Assembly (NCBI RefSeq): GCF_003597395.2
Contig: NC_133773.1
Location: 123,936,799-124,000,798 of the forward strand
DNA length: 64,000 nucleotides
Reading direction: 5' to 3'
From: Chelonoidis abingdonii
Lineage: Eukaryota > Chordata > Testudines > Testudinidae
The notes under the pieces are model-generated. The model was given only the letters and a program-made list of their open reading frames with translations. It was not told the DNA's origin and made no database searches. The stretch's first letter is position 1, and each line of letters begins with the position of its first letter. The translations under genes were made by a program, and so were the position numbers. Shown in pieces: positions 47,444-59,699 of this stretch.

Positions 47444-48035
47444 TTACCACCATAAACAAAAGTTCTGTAGGCTAAATTCAGCCCACAGTTACACCTGTGC
47501 AACCCTACTGACTTCAGATAACCTCAGTGACATTGGTGCAACTCCATTGCCTTCAATGGGTTTGCAGAGGTGTAACTGAGTGGAACTTTGTTCCAATTCT
47601 AATGATGATGCATATAAAGAGACAGAATTGAGCTCTAGATCTTCAGCTTCGGCGGAGAAATTCTCTTTACAGCTGGGAAGGATGAAAGTGATTTTAATCC
47701 ACCTCTACAGCTCCCCAGTTCTGCTGGGGTCTGTCTTGGGTCTCAATTTAACTTAGTGCAGCCTCAGGTTTGGGTCCATCTCTACTTTTCTCTACTTCAG
47801 ACCGGAGAGGGGCTATGATGATGAAGCCAAATTCTATTCTCAATTATAGCCACTGTGCCTCATTAATATCAGTGGTTGCATGGGTGCAAAGAAAACCTGG
47901 ATTTGGTAATTTGCTGTTTTCAAACTGTTCATAGCTGTGGGGAATCCATATAAAACAACGTCATTTTAATTAGCTAACTAGTGAAAACTTTTTCATTATT
48001 GTGATTGCATTTACATGGACATTCAAATCAAGCGT
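47444..48035. other. Intergenic, one short palindromic segment
   Basis: At about 47470-47590 the words CAGTTACACCTGTGCAA and TTGCAGAGGTGTAACTG face each other, with CCTTCAATGGG between, as in other short MITEs here. Nothing else was recognised. Confidence 0.4.
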
Positions 48036-48039
48036 ATTA

Positions 48040-48720
48040 GTCTCAATGTCTTAATCATTCAATAGCTGAACAACATGTGCTGGGTCATCATCCAAGACTG
48101 CTATAACATGAAATATATGGCAGAATGCAGGTAAAACAGAGTAGAGGACATTCAATTCTCCCCCAAGACATTCAGTCACAAATTGAACAGCAAATCCCTG
48201 AAGGAACCAGGCACCCCTTGCAAATGGATGTAGCCTGCAAGTACGTGATATACATCTTCTAGGTGGCCACAGCAACAAAAGGGAGACTTACAGATGCCCA
48301 ACTAATAGTCATTTGCAGCTGATCATTGTATATCTGAAGTGATTGAGCTTTGCCCATGGATGGTGTAGGAAGTTGCTGGACTGTTGGATGTGTTGCGAGG
48401 TAGGCATTGGCTATGTTTGAAGTTTGTTCTTGCCACTTAGTACACCATATGAAGATGACACTGAAGTTCTTCAAAGGAATTATCCAAATGGGAGCCTTCA
48501 GCTAAAATAGTAGATTGGTGAATTAGGTGCTCTTTAAAGAGGGGTAGATGTGATATGCCTTGCACCTTAGGAAGCAGATTCTGCAAGATGACTTTTTGCC
48601 TGATGTCAGAAGGGGCTATGTGGGACAGTACTGGCAGCCAGGCTAGGTGGGTTGGACTCATGCTATCAATTAGTTTATACATAGCTTCATTCAACTGAAC
48701 ATCCACTAGTTCTCTGTGAG
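48040..48720 (-). mobile_element. Non-LTR retrotransposon relic, RT tail
   Basis: On the minus strand 48706-48437 reads VQLNEAMYKLIDSMSPTHLA, WLPVLSHIAPSDIRQKVILQ and NLLPKVQ. This matches the LNE..R.ISG.I.PTP...LPVLSHIAPP.IRR...L..K.. region of a widespread LINE reverse transcriptase C-terminus. Two further overlapping frames (48474-48259 and 48278-48051) continue it with stops and frameshifts. Clade not assigned. Confidence 0.6.
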
Positions 48721-50984
48721 AGGAACTAAGTCACAGCGGGGAGCAATGCTCTGCTACAGAATAATGTGAAGCAAGCCCAGAGCTTCTTAGGTTCAGTATA
48801 TTTGGCTCCTTCAGGTTGAATCAGCTGGTTTGCTGATTGGGTGGTTTTTTGTCTTTATTTTCAGCAAGGACTTGGTAAGGTGTTCCTTGAATGTTACGGT
48901 GCCACACCTAAATACACAAGCTTTGGGTCATAGTGCAGCCTGTGGCCATTCAGGAAGATGTTGGGCTGTTTGTTGGCTTTTATTTGGTGGAGATGGAAAC
49001 TGCACTAACGTATGATGAGAATGAACTTGTGCAGAATAACACAAGGTGTAGTGCCTTTCTTTGGTATGGGAGTCTTTTGCTTTGCCAGGCAAAGAATGGA
49101 TTTTTGAATATATTCATATCTTTGCACTTGACCTTACTTACACATTTTTGGGGACTAGTACTACAAAGCCAAACCTGAATAACCTTACATATGTAAGCAG
49201 CTCCAATGGGACTACTCTGTGCAAGAAGTATCTGACCATTTTATATGACTGTGCCTGGAACATTCAATGATATGTAGCCATTAGCCAATGGTTTTGGTAG
49301 AATATTCACTACTATCAATTCCGTGTAATAGCCTGTTCAGCTGAGTATGGAGTTGTCTCATCTCAAATGTATGCTGTGTAAAATTTTGCAGATCGATATG
49401 CTATTGGGAATCCTGTGTCCTTATGATGTTAGTCAGAATATTTCGCCTTTCTTTTGTTCATAGCTGTTTGTTTGCTCTGTGTCCTTCTCTTAATGGGTGG
49501 GGCCGTTCTTGGGTCTTACCTCTCCCTGTCTCAATGTGAAGGGAAATGATCATACTTGTATGTTTGTTTGTATTCTTCTAGACTGCCTGCTTAATACTCT
49601 CTTGCTTGGTAGGATGCTGTTTTTCTGTGCAATTACAGTTCCACTTATGCCCTTGAGGCGGAACATCTGCTATTTCCCAGTCCCCAGTCATGTTTCATCC
49701 TCTTGTTTCCCTCAGTAATATCCTAGATCACAGTGATGTGGTATTTTCTGATGTGCTTTGCAGTACTTTTCCTTAGGGTTCTAAATGGAATGGACTCAGC
49801 CATCTCTCTAGTACCGCACTTTTTTCTTTTTAACCCAATGTGTCCTTTGTCATCGTCATCTTTGTTTTGTTACATACCGTAGATTACACTCTGGCTTTTC
49901 TTATCAAAGTGGGAGGGCAAGAGTAGGGTAGTAGTGGCAGAGTGGAGGGTTCTTAAGACATTCTGCATCTGCAGGGCAGGGTGTTTTAAAGGAGGCTTGA
50001 GGACAATATGATTACCAGCATTCTTTAATGCTGCACTAAAAACAAGCAGTGTAGGCTCCCACTCAGTGCTGCCTATTTGGATCATGACCTGTTGCCACAC
50101 ATATTTAATAGGGAAAGGAAGAAGCCTTCTAGATTCTCACTTTACCCTATTGTGTAATTATCTCTGGCCATGTTGGCTGCCTTGGTACTTCCTCTGTAGT
50201 AGACTATTGCACACCATCTTAATCTCTTGCTATTGATGTCCTTTTTTTGCTTCTGTGATTTTTTTTTACATTAAAATTAAATACTGTACCCAGATACAAA
50301 ATTCTACGATAACAGTTTGTATTCTTCACAGACAAATTTAGTCTCCTTTTAGATTTCTTTTAAGGTGGATCTGCTTACTGTAATAATAGTTATGTTATTA
50401 ACATGAAGGTCGGTATGTTAATGAGATAAAGATGGTCATGCATTAATTCTTGTATGAACAGCCCTTGGAAGTTGTTCTTTTTTGCTTAAAAATTTACTAA
50501 TTTTCAATTTGCATAGTCATAACTAAATGAATAGAAGAGACAATTTCAATGAATAGCAATTAAAGTAATGTACTCAAATTGAGACAAGAGCTAGAGAAAG
50601 GAAGAGACCACTCTTGGCAATAGTGAGAGGGAAAGGAGATCAAGAAGAAAGGTAAATATGATAGACCCATGTGTAGCACATATTCTGATGAGAGATTATT
50701 TACTTGCAATATAGAATTAGATGAGGACTTGCCTATTTGAGAGACTGCCCCTCTCTCTATGCAATACTACTAAGTTGTGGTCAATAAAGATACCTGAGTA
50801 GGAATCATTTTTATAACTCTAATGCCTATTTCACCTATACTAACACAGGTGAAGCAGACAGATTCCAGCTATGTGTTTATTGGAAGTAAGGCGTAAGCTG
50901 GCATGTGGTTTGGCAGCATCACAAGCTCATCAGACTCCATGGTTTCAACTAGTACTTTTAGGCTATTGCCTCTCAAATGTACAT
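48721..50984. other. Intergenic, nothing recognised
   Basis: Several short ORFs occur on both strands but none shows a known domain. Parts may belong to the LINE relic on the left. The 50840-50880 stretch resembles the repeat end at 21985-22050. Confidence 0.35.
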
Positions 50985-51450
50985 CTTGATAGGTACATTT
51001 CCCACTCCCTCCAGGCTCATAGCATGACTAGACACATCTATATCTTCTTGTGGGTTTCCCATTTCTCTCTCAAATGAAACATGTCTAAACCTGCATTACC
51101 CGTCTTCCCTCCTAAAGCATCTGCTCTCCCTCCTACACCCTCCCCCCCATTACTCTCTATCTCCACAGACACAGCAACCTCCTGGTCACTCAAGCTCACA
51201 ACTTTGTGTGTCACTTTCTAATTTCTCCTTGTCATTCCCCCCTCAGATCCAGGTCTTCACCAAATCACATTGCTTCACCTTCTACAACATCTTCTGACTC
51301 CCTGCATTCCTCCCTGTCCCTCATTGCTGAATTGTTGTTACATAAAGACTACTGACCACTTTCCAGCCTCATCTCTTCCCACTCCAATGTGTTCAACACA
51401 CTGCAGCTAAAGTAATTTTATTTGATTATCAGTTTGCTCAAGTCCCCTTC
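50985..51450 (+). mobile_element. L2-type LINE relic, RT middle region
   Basis: The + strand reads IFLWVSHFSLK, stop, NMSKPALPVFPPKASALPP and later SISTDTATSWSLKLTTLCVT. This follows the L2 pattern W(M)S...LKLN.SKTELL.FPPKP.....I...D.......V.NLGVTF. Stops interrupt it and it is strongly pyrimidine-rich. Confidence 0.55.
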
Positions 51451-52748
51451 ACTCCATCCTTCTAGAGTCTATCCTTTAACTTTCTGTTTAGATTTTTTCC
51501 CTAAAATATGACTGGGTCAGGAAAAGTTGAACTCTATAACCCCTATAAATGTCTCAACAACCCAACTCCACTAGAAACTCTTAGGAAAAAATGCAAAATT
51601 ACCAAATAATCACTTTTAAAGTCCTCCTGTTATTACTACACAATTCTTAGAATACTGCAGCATACATTTAGTGAAGCAACATAGTAAGCATTCATTTTAA
51701 TCCTAGAATAATGCACCATGCATCCAATTGAGGGAGTTATTTGTTTACTGATCAGCCCTTACATGTGAACACCTTACAGTTCAAATTCTTCCGTCATATA
51801 TTCACATGCAGATCCTCCACAGACTATTCAGAGCTGCAAATACATATTAGCCTGATGAATAAGACATAATATTTTCAATCCTTATTTCAATACCGATGTG
51901 CAAGTGACTTCATTATAACAAAAAGTCCTCGGATAAATGGATGAACTAAGTGTTTAGACTCTAGGGAATGTTTGTAAATTGCTGCATGCATTAATCTCAC
52001 TTAAAATATATGCCATATTATAAGGCAATATTTCAATGTTTGCTTTGTAATCCTCTGTAACTGTGCAAACCACCAAACACGATTTAACTAATGTGAAATG
52101 CAGATGTCCAGCAGAAGGTGTTACATTCTGCTCAACAGGGAAGGCCCATCAATGCCAGACAAACTATTGTCAAACTTTAAAGGGAGCAAAAGACTTTGCT
52201 GATCGCTCTTCCCTCTCCCTTGGAGATGAGTCTGGCAAGTGATTTTCTCCTATCAGCTGAGAAGCATAAATGGGGAATGGGATAAAAACACCTAACAAGA
52301 AGAAACTGTATCTTTGTGCTTTGGACTCTGAAGGGCAAGGTTTTCTAGGCATAAGACAGAGATCCCCAGTGCTCAGCATAGATTAGCCTTAAAGGGTAGA
52401 TAGAACTTACTTATTATAATAGCATCTATTACTTCTTGAAACTTAAGATTGGAACTCTATTGCATATATGTTTACCTGCTTTAACCTTGTTAATACTCTC
52501 ATTTCCTTTTCCTAGCTAATAAATCTTTAGATAGCTAATTATAGGACTGGCTACAAGAGTTGTCTTTGGTGTAAGATCTAAGGTACAATTGATCTGGGAT
52601 GAGTGACTGGTCCTTTTGGACTGGGAGTAACATGAATATTGTGATTTTTTTTTGGCGTAAGGTTCATCTATCAGAAAGGTAAGCTTACCTGGGTGGTGAG
52701 ATAAATCAGAATACCCAGGAGGATTATCTACGACTCCTTGGTTTGGCT
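51451..52748. other. Intergenic, nothing recognised
   Basis: This is AT-rich, unique-looking sequence without transposon ends or motif-bearing ORFs. Confidence 0.4.
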
Positions 52749-52756
52749 GTTATAGT

Positions 52757-52997
52757 CAGGGCTGGCTCCAGGTTTTCTGCCACCCCAAGTAGCACCAAAA
52801 ATAAATAAATAAATAAAAATTTTAAAAAATGCGGCAGTGCAATCGCACCGCTCTACTCTTCGGTGGCTGGTCCTTCGCTCCGAGAGGGAGTGAGGGACTC
52901 GCCGCTGAATTGCTGCCGAAGACCCAGAGACGCCGCCCCTATAGCGACTGCCATCTCAAGCACCTGCTTCTTTAGCCAGTGTCTGGAGCCAGCCCTG
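52757..52997. mobile_element. Non-autonomous hAT element (241 bp)
   Basis: The ends CAGGGCTGGCTCCAGGTTTT and TGTCTGGAGCCAGCCCTG are strongly inverted. They are flanked by GTTATAGT (52749-52756) and GCTATAGT (52998-53005), 7 of 8 identical. It includes an (AAAT)n run at about 52797-52820. Confidence 0.9.
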
Positions 52998-53089
52998 GCT
53001 ATAGTGCCTGAAGAGTTTACGCTTAATTGTTTATTGAAAACTAAGTATAGATTCCCAATCTGGTGCCTTGCTCCTTAACAATCTGGCCT

Positions 53090-53960
53090 GAGGAGGGTAC
53101 TCATGTTTTTGAGTCACTGCAGGACAGCTTGATGGAGCTCACCCAACAGACAAGCATAGAGGGAGAAAAAGAGTACAACCTGAAGGACATTTAAAGTGTG
53201 TGGAGTGGAGGAAATAAGATGATCCACCAAAGGCAAAAGTGAAGTAGGAGATATGAGGTAGTAGGGTCAGGCTTTAATCAGTGTGGAAGCTGAATGTCCC
53301 CGAAAGAGGATAGAAGATTGAGGGAAGAGGGGCAGCCAGAAGTCAAAGTTGAAGGAGGGCAATGACACATCTGGAGTGCCGTAGATAAGGGCCTCTAGAA
53401 ATAGGTGAGAAAGGGACTAGATTTTGAAGATAGGGAAGAAGGGAGAGGGAAGAGGGAGGGAAATGGGTTGGAAGCAGCAAAAAGGAGAGAGAAACATTTC
53501 TAGTTTATCACCTCTGATTGACAAGAATGGGAGGAAATGAGTCCATTGAAAGTGAAGTGGCTCTATATACAAGGATGGAGAAGATAGAGGGAGGCTCCTT
53601 TGAGCATGAGGAGATACTACTGACTTAAGAAAGAGGGCGTGAATAGTGGTGAGTGTGTTAGTGCTGGAATTTGAGTTCCAAGGTGAGCAAGAGAAAGGAT
53701 ACAGGTAGGGAAGCAATGGATGAGAATGAGGTTTGAGAAAGGAAAACCACAAGGTAGTGGAGGATAGGTGAGGTGGAAGGCAAGAAGGGGAGGAGTGGTT
53801 CCTGGGGGGGTGGAGGATGAGTACTAGCAGCAATGAGTAAATGGAACCAAACAAAAAGACAGGTGTGAGAGGGCAGAGAGATGGCACTAATCAGTAAATG
53901 GAAGTTAATAAGCAGGGTGCCAGAAGCAAAAGCAGCCAAGACAATAAATTACCAAGCCCA
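53090..53960 (+). repeat. Purine-rich strand of about 0.9 kb
   Basis: The + strand is dominated by A and G with runs such as GGGAAGAAGGGAGAGGGAAG and GGGAGG. The minus-strand 156-codon ORF at 53417-53887, rich in Pro, Ser and Leu, follows from this bias. It may be a decayed LINE segment but I see no diagnostic motif. Confidence 0.5.
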
Positions 53961-55828
53961 CACATTTTCTAAATTATTCCAAAACAGCAACTTTATTATC
54001 AAGATGTGTTGCTGTCTAGGCACTGGGATGAAGAATACTAACCGTGTGGTTGGAGAAATCTGGCCAGTGGTTAACCAGCTGATCTTCTGGGCACAATGAC
54101 CCCATTGCCTCATGTGTTACTAAAGAAGCTGAAGGACCCAGTGGCATGCAGTATATCCCAGTGGGTGCAAGAGTGGGGCAGTTCTGGAATTCTCTCTCTC
54201 TCCTCCAAGGCACTGGATGGAGGCAGTTTGGCCCAGGCCCTCAAAAGTATTAAGGCACTTAATTCTGCTAGGAATTAGATGCCTAAATACCTTTCAAGAT
54301 CTGGGTCTTGGGTTATTCTTCTGGGGGATGCTGAAGTCTTTATTTAGACTATCTAGAAGAAAGGGGATCAGTTGGCTATGCTGAATCACATGATAGTGTG
54401 CGTGATAGAGAGAAACGGAGCATCCTGGAGCAGCTCCTCCTATGTTCTAGAGAGGACCTGGGAAGAGATGAGGCTAAATGGATTTGGACTAAGGGATCAA
54501 GGAAGAGGTGCTGACATCGGGAGTATGGTAGTAGCTGTGAAGGCCTGAGGGTTGGACTTTTATTGCCGGCCCCAGGGACTAATAGGATAATCTTGACCAT
54601 ATGGAGTGACTGCTGAGACTGGGTGGGGACAGGGAGGAGGAGGAGGTGGCAAGACCCTGTTCTTATTCCCTGGAACTCTGGTAATGTATTTGAAAGAAGA
54701 GTGTGTTGTCCATATAAGAAGTTACTTCTCTCTCTCTGAAGTTGCATTAAAAATAACTGTCTTTGGGCCTTAGGCCCTTGTACTATAATGAAGTTAAAGG
54801 GATAAATGCTATTAAATGTCTGAATGCTACTAACACAGTTTGTCTTCCTGATCATTTTGTTAAACTACAGTAACACACAATCATTTCACCGTTAATACTT
54901 GCTGCATGTACAGGAAAGAAGAATACAAAGACTAAGAAATATCAATTGATTTTAGGATGATGTGTTTTCTATTGAAAACATCTGGACCATTTATTCTCAG
55001 ATAAGCTTGGCAATGGGTTTTGGAAGCATCACATATGTTATCATTGAAAGACAGCACAAAACTGTTTAGAATGATACCTACATCTGTGCAGTATAATATG
55101 GTCTGATATCATGTTATTGACTCAATATCTGTCCAGCAATAATTTTATTGAGTCCCGTAATTCTGCAGCTGCGTAGCCTGAATAGCCTGTTAAACTTGTC
55201 AGCCATGACTAGCAACCCAGCTGGGCTGGAGAGTTAGCAGAATGGCCATTTTTTTATTTTAGCTAAGATGTAATAGGAAGCTTGGAGGCCAAAAGCCTAG
55301 GGGTCAGTATATCCAACTTCCAGCCCTCTGCCTCTCTGTCAGGTTGTTAGGGGTACCTGTTCCTGACTGTAAGTCAGGGGTTTTGGGTTTTCACCTACAT
55401 CTGGGAAGTGACAGCAGCAGAGTCCTCCCTGCAAGGAGTCTAAGCTGCTTCCCTCAGCTACTTCTTACCTATAGATCCCTCCAGTTTGGGGCATGCCCCT
55501 TATAGTTCAGAGTCAATCGCCTTACAACAAAAAGGTCAAAGCAGCAGGGCCCTGCAAGTTCTCAAAGGGGGTGGTTGTTAGAGAAGGCTCCACCTGTGGG
55601 TGTTACCCATTCTGTGGTCCCCTTTCAGGCTCGCTCTTCTGCTTGGCTTCCTGGAAAAGGACTCCTCTCTTCTGCAGGATGTCCACCACCCTTTGCCTGG
55701 GCGCTCTTAACCCACTCTTCCAGTCGGAGCATTCTCGGCTGGTCTAGAGTGGGGGGCTAACAGTATTGCCTTCAGGCCCAGTGAGGGGTTTGTATACCCC
55801 CTCACACAAGCTTATTAACATTATAATT
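53961..55828. other. Intergenic, possible LTR-like segment at 55310-55800
   Basis: The GC content rises in 55320-55780 with CCCTTATAGTTC near 55498, hinting at a promoter-bearing repeat. I cannot define ends. The remainder shows nothing recognisable. Confidence 0.25.
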
Positions 55829-55830
55829 TA

Positions 55831-56330
55831 GACTCATAGACTCATAGACTTTAGGGTCAGAAGGGACCAATATGATCATCTAGTCTGACTTCCTGCACAA
55901 AGCAGGCCACAGAATCCTACCCATCCACTTCTATAACAAACTCCTAACCTATGTCTGAGTTATTGAAGTCCTCAAATTGTGGTTTGAAAACCTCAAGCTG
56001 CAGAGAATCCACCAGCAAGTGACCCATGCCCTACACTGCAGAGGAAGGTAAAAAACCTCCAGGGCCCCTGGTAATCTGCCCCAGAGGAAAATTCCTTCCC
56101 GACCCCAAATATGGTGATCAGCTAAACCCTGAGCATGTGGGCAAGACTCACCAGCCAGCACTCAGGAAAGAATTCTCTGCAGTAACTCAGACCCCATCCT
56201 ATCTAACATCCCATCACAGACCACTGGGCATACTTACCTGCTGATAATCAATTTATATCAGCCTTGTAAAATTCTCCTTAGCTGCAGAGTGTAGTTGTGC
56301 TTTTGACAGGGATATGTCAAATATCTCTGT
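55831..56330 (-). mobile_element. CR1 LINE 3' region, minus strand
   Basis: GACTCATAGACTCATAGAC then GGGTCAGAAGGGACCAATAT and GATCATCTAGTCTGACTTCC mark the 3' end. Inside, CCCAGAGGAAAATTCCTTCC, GACCCCAAATATGGTGATCA and GAGCATGTGGGCAAGACTCA are typical of turtle/crocodilian CR1 copies. ORFs within are not genes. Confidence 0.85.
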
Positions 56331-56509
56331 TTTAATTCCATTACCCTCCCCCTCTGTACTTTATCATTTGTCAACATGGCGAAGAGTAGGCATATAGATT
56401 TTGTGCCAGGGCTGGAAAATTTTCATAACAATTTTGCCAGGCTGATTTATACAGAGGGAGATTTTCAAAGGCTCTTCCATCTTGCAGACAAAAGTATAAA
56501 AAAAATCCA

Positions 56510-56761
56510 ATAATGGAAGTTGAAGCAAGAGAAATTCAGCTTGGAAAAAAGGTATACATTTTTAACAGTGAGGATAATTAACCATTGGAACAGTTTACCA
56601 AAAGTGGTGGATTTTAAATCAAGATTGGATTTTTTTTTACAAGACATGATGTAGTTCAAATACAATTATGTTAGGGAAGTTCTGTCTCCTGTGTTACACA
56701 CAGGAGGTCAGACTAGAGGATCACAATGGACCCTTTTGGTCTGGGAATCTGTGAATCTATA
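56510..56761 (+). mobile_element. CR1 LINE 3' end, plus strand
   Basis: AGCAAGAGAAATTCAGCTTG followed by TTTTTAACAGTGAGGATAAT, AACCATTGGAACAGTTTACC and GGAGGTCAGACTAGAGGATC ends GGGAATCTGTGAATCTATA. The copy is 5'-truncated. Confidence 0.85.
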
Positions 56762-56825
56762 TTTCAGCCAAATAGTTGTTACAGGAAGAGTCAAGTCACT
56801 CTCAGTTTGAAATTAACATTTAGGT

Positions 56826-58923
56826 CAGTTTCTCAACCTTTTCAGGCTAGAGACACCCTTTTTGAAGTCAAAAAAATTTGTGACCAAGTGGGCATGACAA
56901 TCATTTCCTTTAAAAGTCAAAGTAAAAACCTATATCAATGAAAACAATGCTTAGCCCATATCATTTATTTGTGTGTCTGTGTTTCAAGAGGTTGATAGAG
57001 AATATTTGACCTTGAAAGGTCAGGGGCTGTAGGAAGTGGGGGAGTGAGATTTTAAGAACATAAGAACGGCCATACTGGGTCAGACCAAAGGTCCATCCAG
57101 TCCAGTATCCTGTCTACTGACAGTGGCCAATGCCAGGTGTCCCAGAGAGTGAACCTAACAGGTAATGATCAAGTGATCTCTCTCCTGCCATCCATCTCCA
57201 CCCTCTGACAAACAGAGGCTAGGGACATCATTGGCTAATAGCCATTAATGGACTTAACGTCCATGAATGAATGTATCTAGTTCTTGTTTAAACCCTGTTA
57301 TAGTCCCAGCCTTCACAACTTCCTCAGGCAAGGGGTTCCATAGTTTGACTGTGCTCTGTGTGAAGAACTTCCTTTTATTTGTTTTAAACCTGCTGCCCAT
57401 TAATTTCATTTGGTGGCCCCTAGTTCTTATATTATGGGAATAAGGAAATAACTTTTCCTTATTCACTTTCTCCACACCACTCATGATTTTATATACCTCT
57501 ATCATATCCCTCTTTAGTCTTCTCTTTTCCAAGCTGAAAAGTCCTAGCCTCTTTAATGTCTCCTCATATGGGACCCGTTCCAAACCTCTAATCATTTTAG
57601 TTGCCCTTCTCTGAACTTTTTCTAATGCCAGTATATCTTTTTTGAGATGTATAGATCACATCTGTACACAATATTCAAGATGTGGGCGTACCATGGATTT
57701 ATATAAGCGCAATAAGATATTCTCCATCTTATTCTCTATCCCCTTTTTAATGATTCCTAACATCATTGTTTACTTTTTTGACTGACACGCTGCAAACTGC
57801 AGTGAGTCATTCAGTAGACTACCACAATGACGTTCAAGATCTATGGCGCTTAAGTTGTAGCTAAATTAGCACCACCAATGTATGGATAGTGGGTATTTTC
57901 CAGTGTGCATTACTTTACATTATTCACATTAATTTGATTTGCCATTTGTGGCCCACGTCACTAGTTTTGTGAGATCTTTTGAGTTCTTCACAGTCTGCTT
58001 GGTCTTAACTATCCTGAGCAAGTTTAGTATCACTCTGCAGACTTTGCCACTTCACTGTTTACCCCTTTCTCCAGATCATTTATGAATAAATTAAATAGAA
58101 TTGGTCCTAGGACTGACCCTTGGGGAACACCACTAATTACCCCTCTCCATTCTGAAAATTTATCCTTTAGTCCTACCCTTTTTTCTGTCTTTTAACCAGT
58201 TCTCAATCCATGAAAAGATCTTCCCTTTTATCCCATGACAACTTAATGTACGTAAGAGCCTTTGGTGAGGGACCTTGTCAAAGGCTTTCTGGAAACCTAA
58301 GTACACCATGTCCACTGGATCCCCCTCATCCATATGTTTGTTGACCCCTTCAAAGAACTCTAATAGATTACAGAAACCAAGTTGACTTTTGCCCAACAAT
58401 TTATGTTCTTCTATGTGTCTGACAATTTTATTCTTTACTATTGTTTCAACTAATTTGCTCAGTACTGACGTGAGACTTACTGGTCTGTAATTGCCGGGAT
58501 CACTTCTAGAGTCCTTTTTAAATATTAGCATTACATTAGCTATCTTTCAGTCATCAGGTACAGAAGCTGATTTAAAGGACAGATTAGAAACCATAGTTAA
58601 TAGTTCCACAATTTCACATTTGCGTTCTTTCAGAACTCTTGGGTGAATGCCATCTGGTCCTGGTGACTTGTTACTGATAAGTTTTATCAATTAATTCCAA
58701 ATCCTCCTCTAGTGACACTTCAATCTGTGACAATTCCTCACGTCCTACAAAGGATGTCTCAGGTTTGGGAATCTCCCTAACATCCTCAGCTGTGAAGCAT
58801 GAAGCAAAGAATTAATTTAGTTTCTCTGAATTTTTTTTCTTTGCTTTAGATTGTAATAAAATGTCCAATGCATACTGCCTTTTTGACCCACCCTGGGGGT
58901 CAACACACTGCTGAGAAACCCTG
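56826..58923. mobile_element. hAT element split by a CR1 insertion
   Basis: The left part (56826 to about 57052) starts CAGTTTCTCAACCTTTTCAG. The right part (about 58835-58923) ends GGGGTCAACACACTGCTGAG with AAACCCTG. The ends are inverted (CAGTTTCTCA / TGAGAAACCCTG). The flanks ATTTAGGT and AGTTAGAC agree at only 5 of 8 positions, consistent with age. A 1.8-kb CR1 fills the middle. Confidence 0.7.
57053..58835 (-). mobile_element. CR1 LINE, about 1.8 kb, RT domain to 3' end
   Basis: The 3' terminus AAGAACATAAGAACGGCCAT lies at the left. Reading leftward, 58531-58160 encodes PGNYRPVSLTSVLSKLVETI, KNKIVRHIEEHKLLGKSQLG and VYLGFQKAFDKVPHQRLL (the RT palm; the usual YLDFQKAF Asp is Gly here). 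57595-57254 encodes [20 protein letters not shown] and LPEEVV of the C-terminal end. Stops and frameshifts between them show it is dead. The 5' end is truncated inside the hAT at 56826-58923. Confidence 0.92.
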
Positions 58924-59157
58924 AGTTAGACTGCAGGTCTGATTCCAAGTAAGGCAGCCTGTCCAAATTATAGATAGTTAAATTATACCCAATCTTTCTC
59001 TCCCCCATCCCCCAACATAGGGTTTCATGAGACATTCTGATACAAATCAGGATAACACTGCTTGTTACATTTAAATTTAGGTGGCAACAACAAATTCTCA
59101 GGAGTTAAATAGATGCCTCATAATCAAGAAATATATGCATATGTCATGATTTAGATC

Positions 59158-59263
59158 AATGGTTTTCAACCTTTTTTCCAAATGGAGGTGCAGACCCCTT
59201 TGGAAATTTTAGACATAGAGTACAGACCCCCAGGGGTCCAAAGACCACAGGTTGAGTAATAGT
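59158..59263. mobile_element. Short hAT-type MITE
   Basis: The left end CAATGGTTTTCAACCTTTTT pairs with GACCACAGGTTGAGTAATAG at the right. The interior has GGTGCAGACCCCTTTGGAAA and CAGACCCCCAGGGGTCC. The target duplication is not clear. Confidence 0.55.
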
Positions 59264-59369
59264 AAGGTTATTTAATTTAGGACTGTTTGATGTGGTTGGA
59301 CAATTTGACTTTATATCCATGGGAGCCCCACAGTGAAGGCAAACTACCTGCCTTCCCATAGGGTAGGGT

Positions 59370-59412
59370 GGTTTTGTTTGTTTGGTTTTGTTTTGTTTGT
59401 TTTGTTTTTTAA
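59370..59412 (+). repeat. Simple repeat (TTTTG)n
   Basis: Runs of GTTTTGTTTG units make up this tract. Confidence 0.7.
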
Positions 59413-59699
59413 AGCCATGGGGCTGTGGCTAGTTCTAAACCCCCTCCCTCTTAATCTGGGTGACATGAGGGATTTTCCTTTTTCTGGGATTTGCGCCCCT
59501 CATGGTCCCTTAATTCAATATATTCATCACCAATACCTGTAGCCTCCAAAACTGTGAAGGGCTTTTTTCTCACGGTTGGCTGCCTTTACTTCATCTGTAA
59601 CTACCCATAACAATTGCTCCTGGGCCAGCAGACCAAGGCAGGTTTTCACAGTCATCTTCAGCCCCCGCACCCAATATCCACTTTCTCATAATATTACAC

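Noticed and set aside
53417..53887. 156-codon minus-strand ORF
   Set aside because: Composition (Pro/Ser/Leu) follows from the purine-rich opposite strand and no motif is visible.
54376..54855. 159-codon minus-strand ORF
   Set aside because: No domain, no splice-consistent context and no similarity that I recognise.
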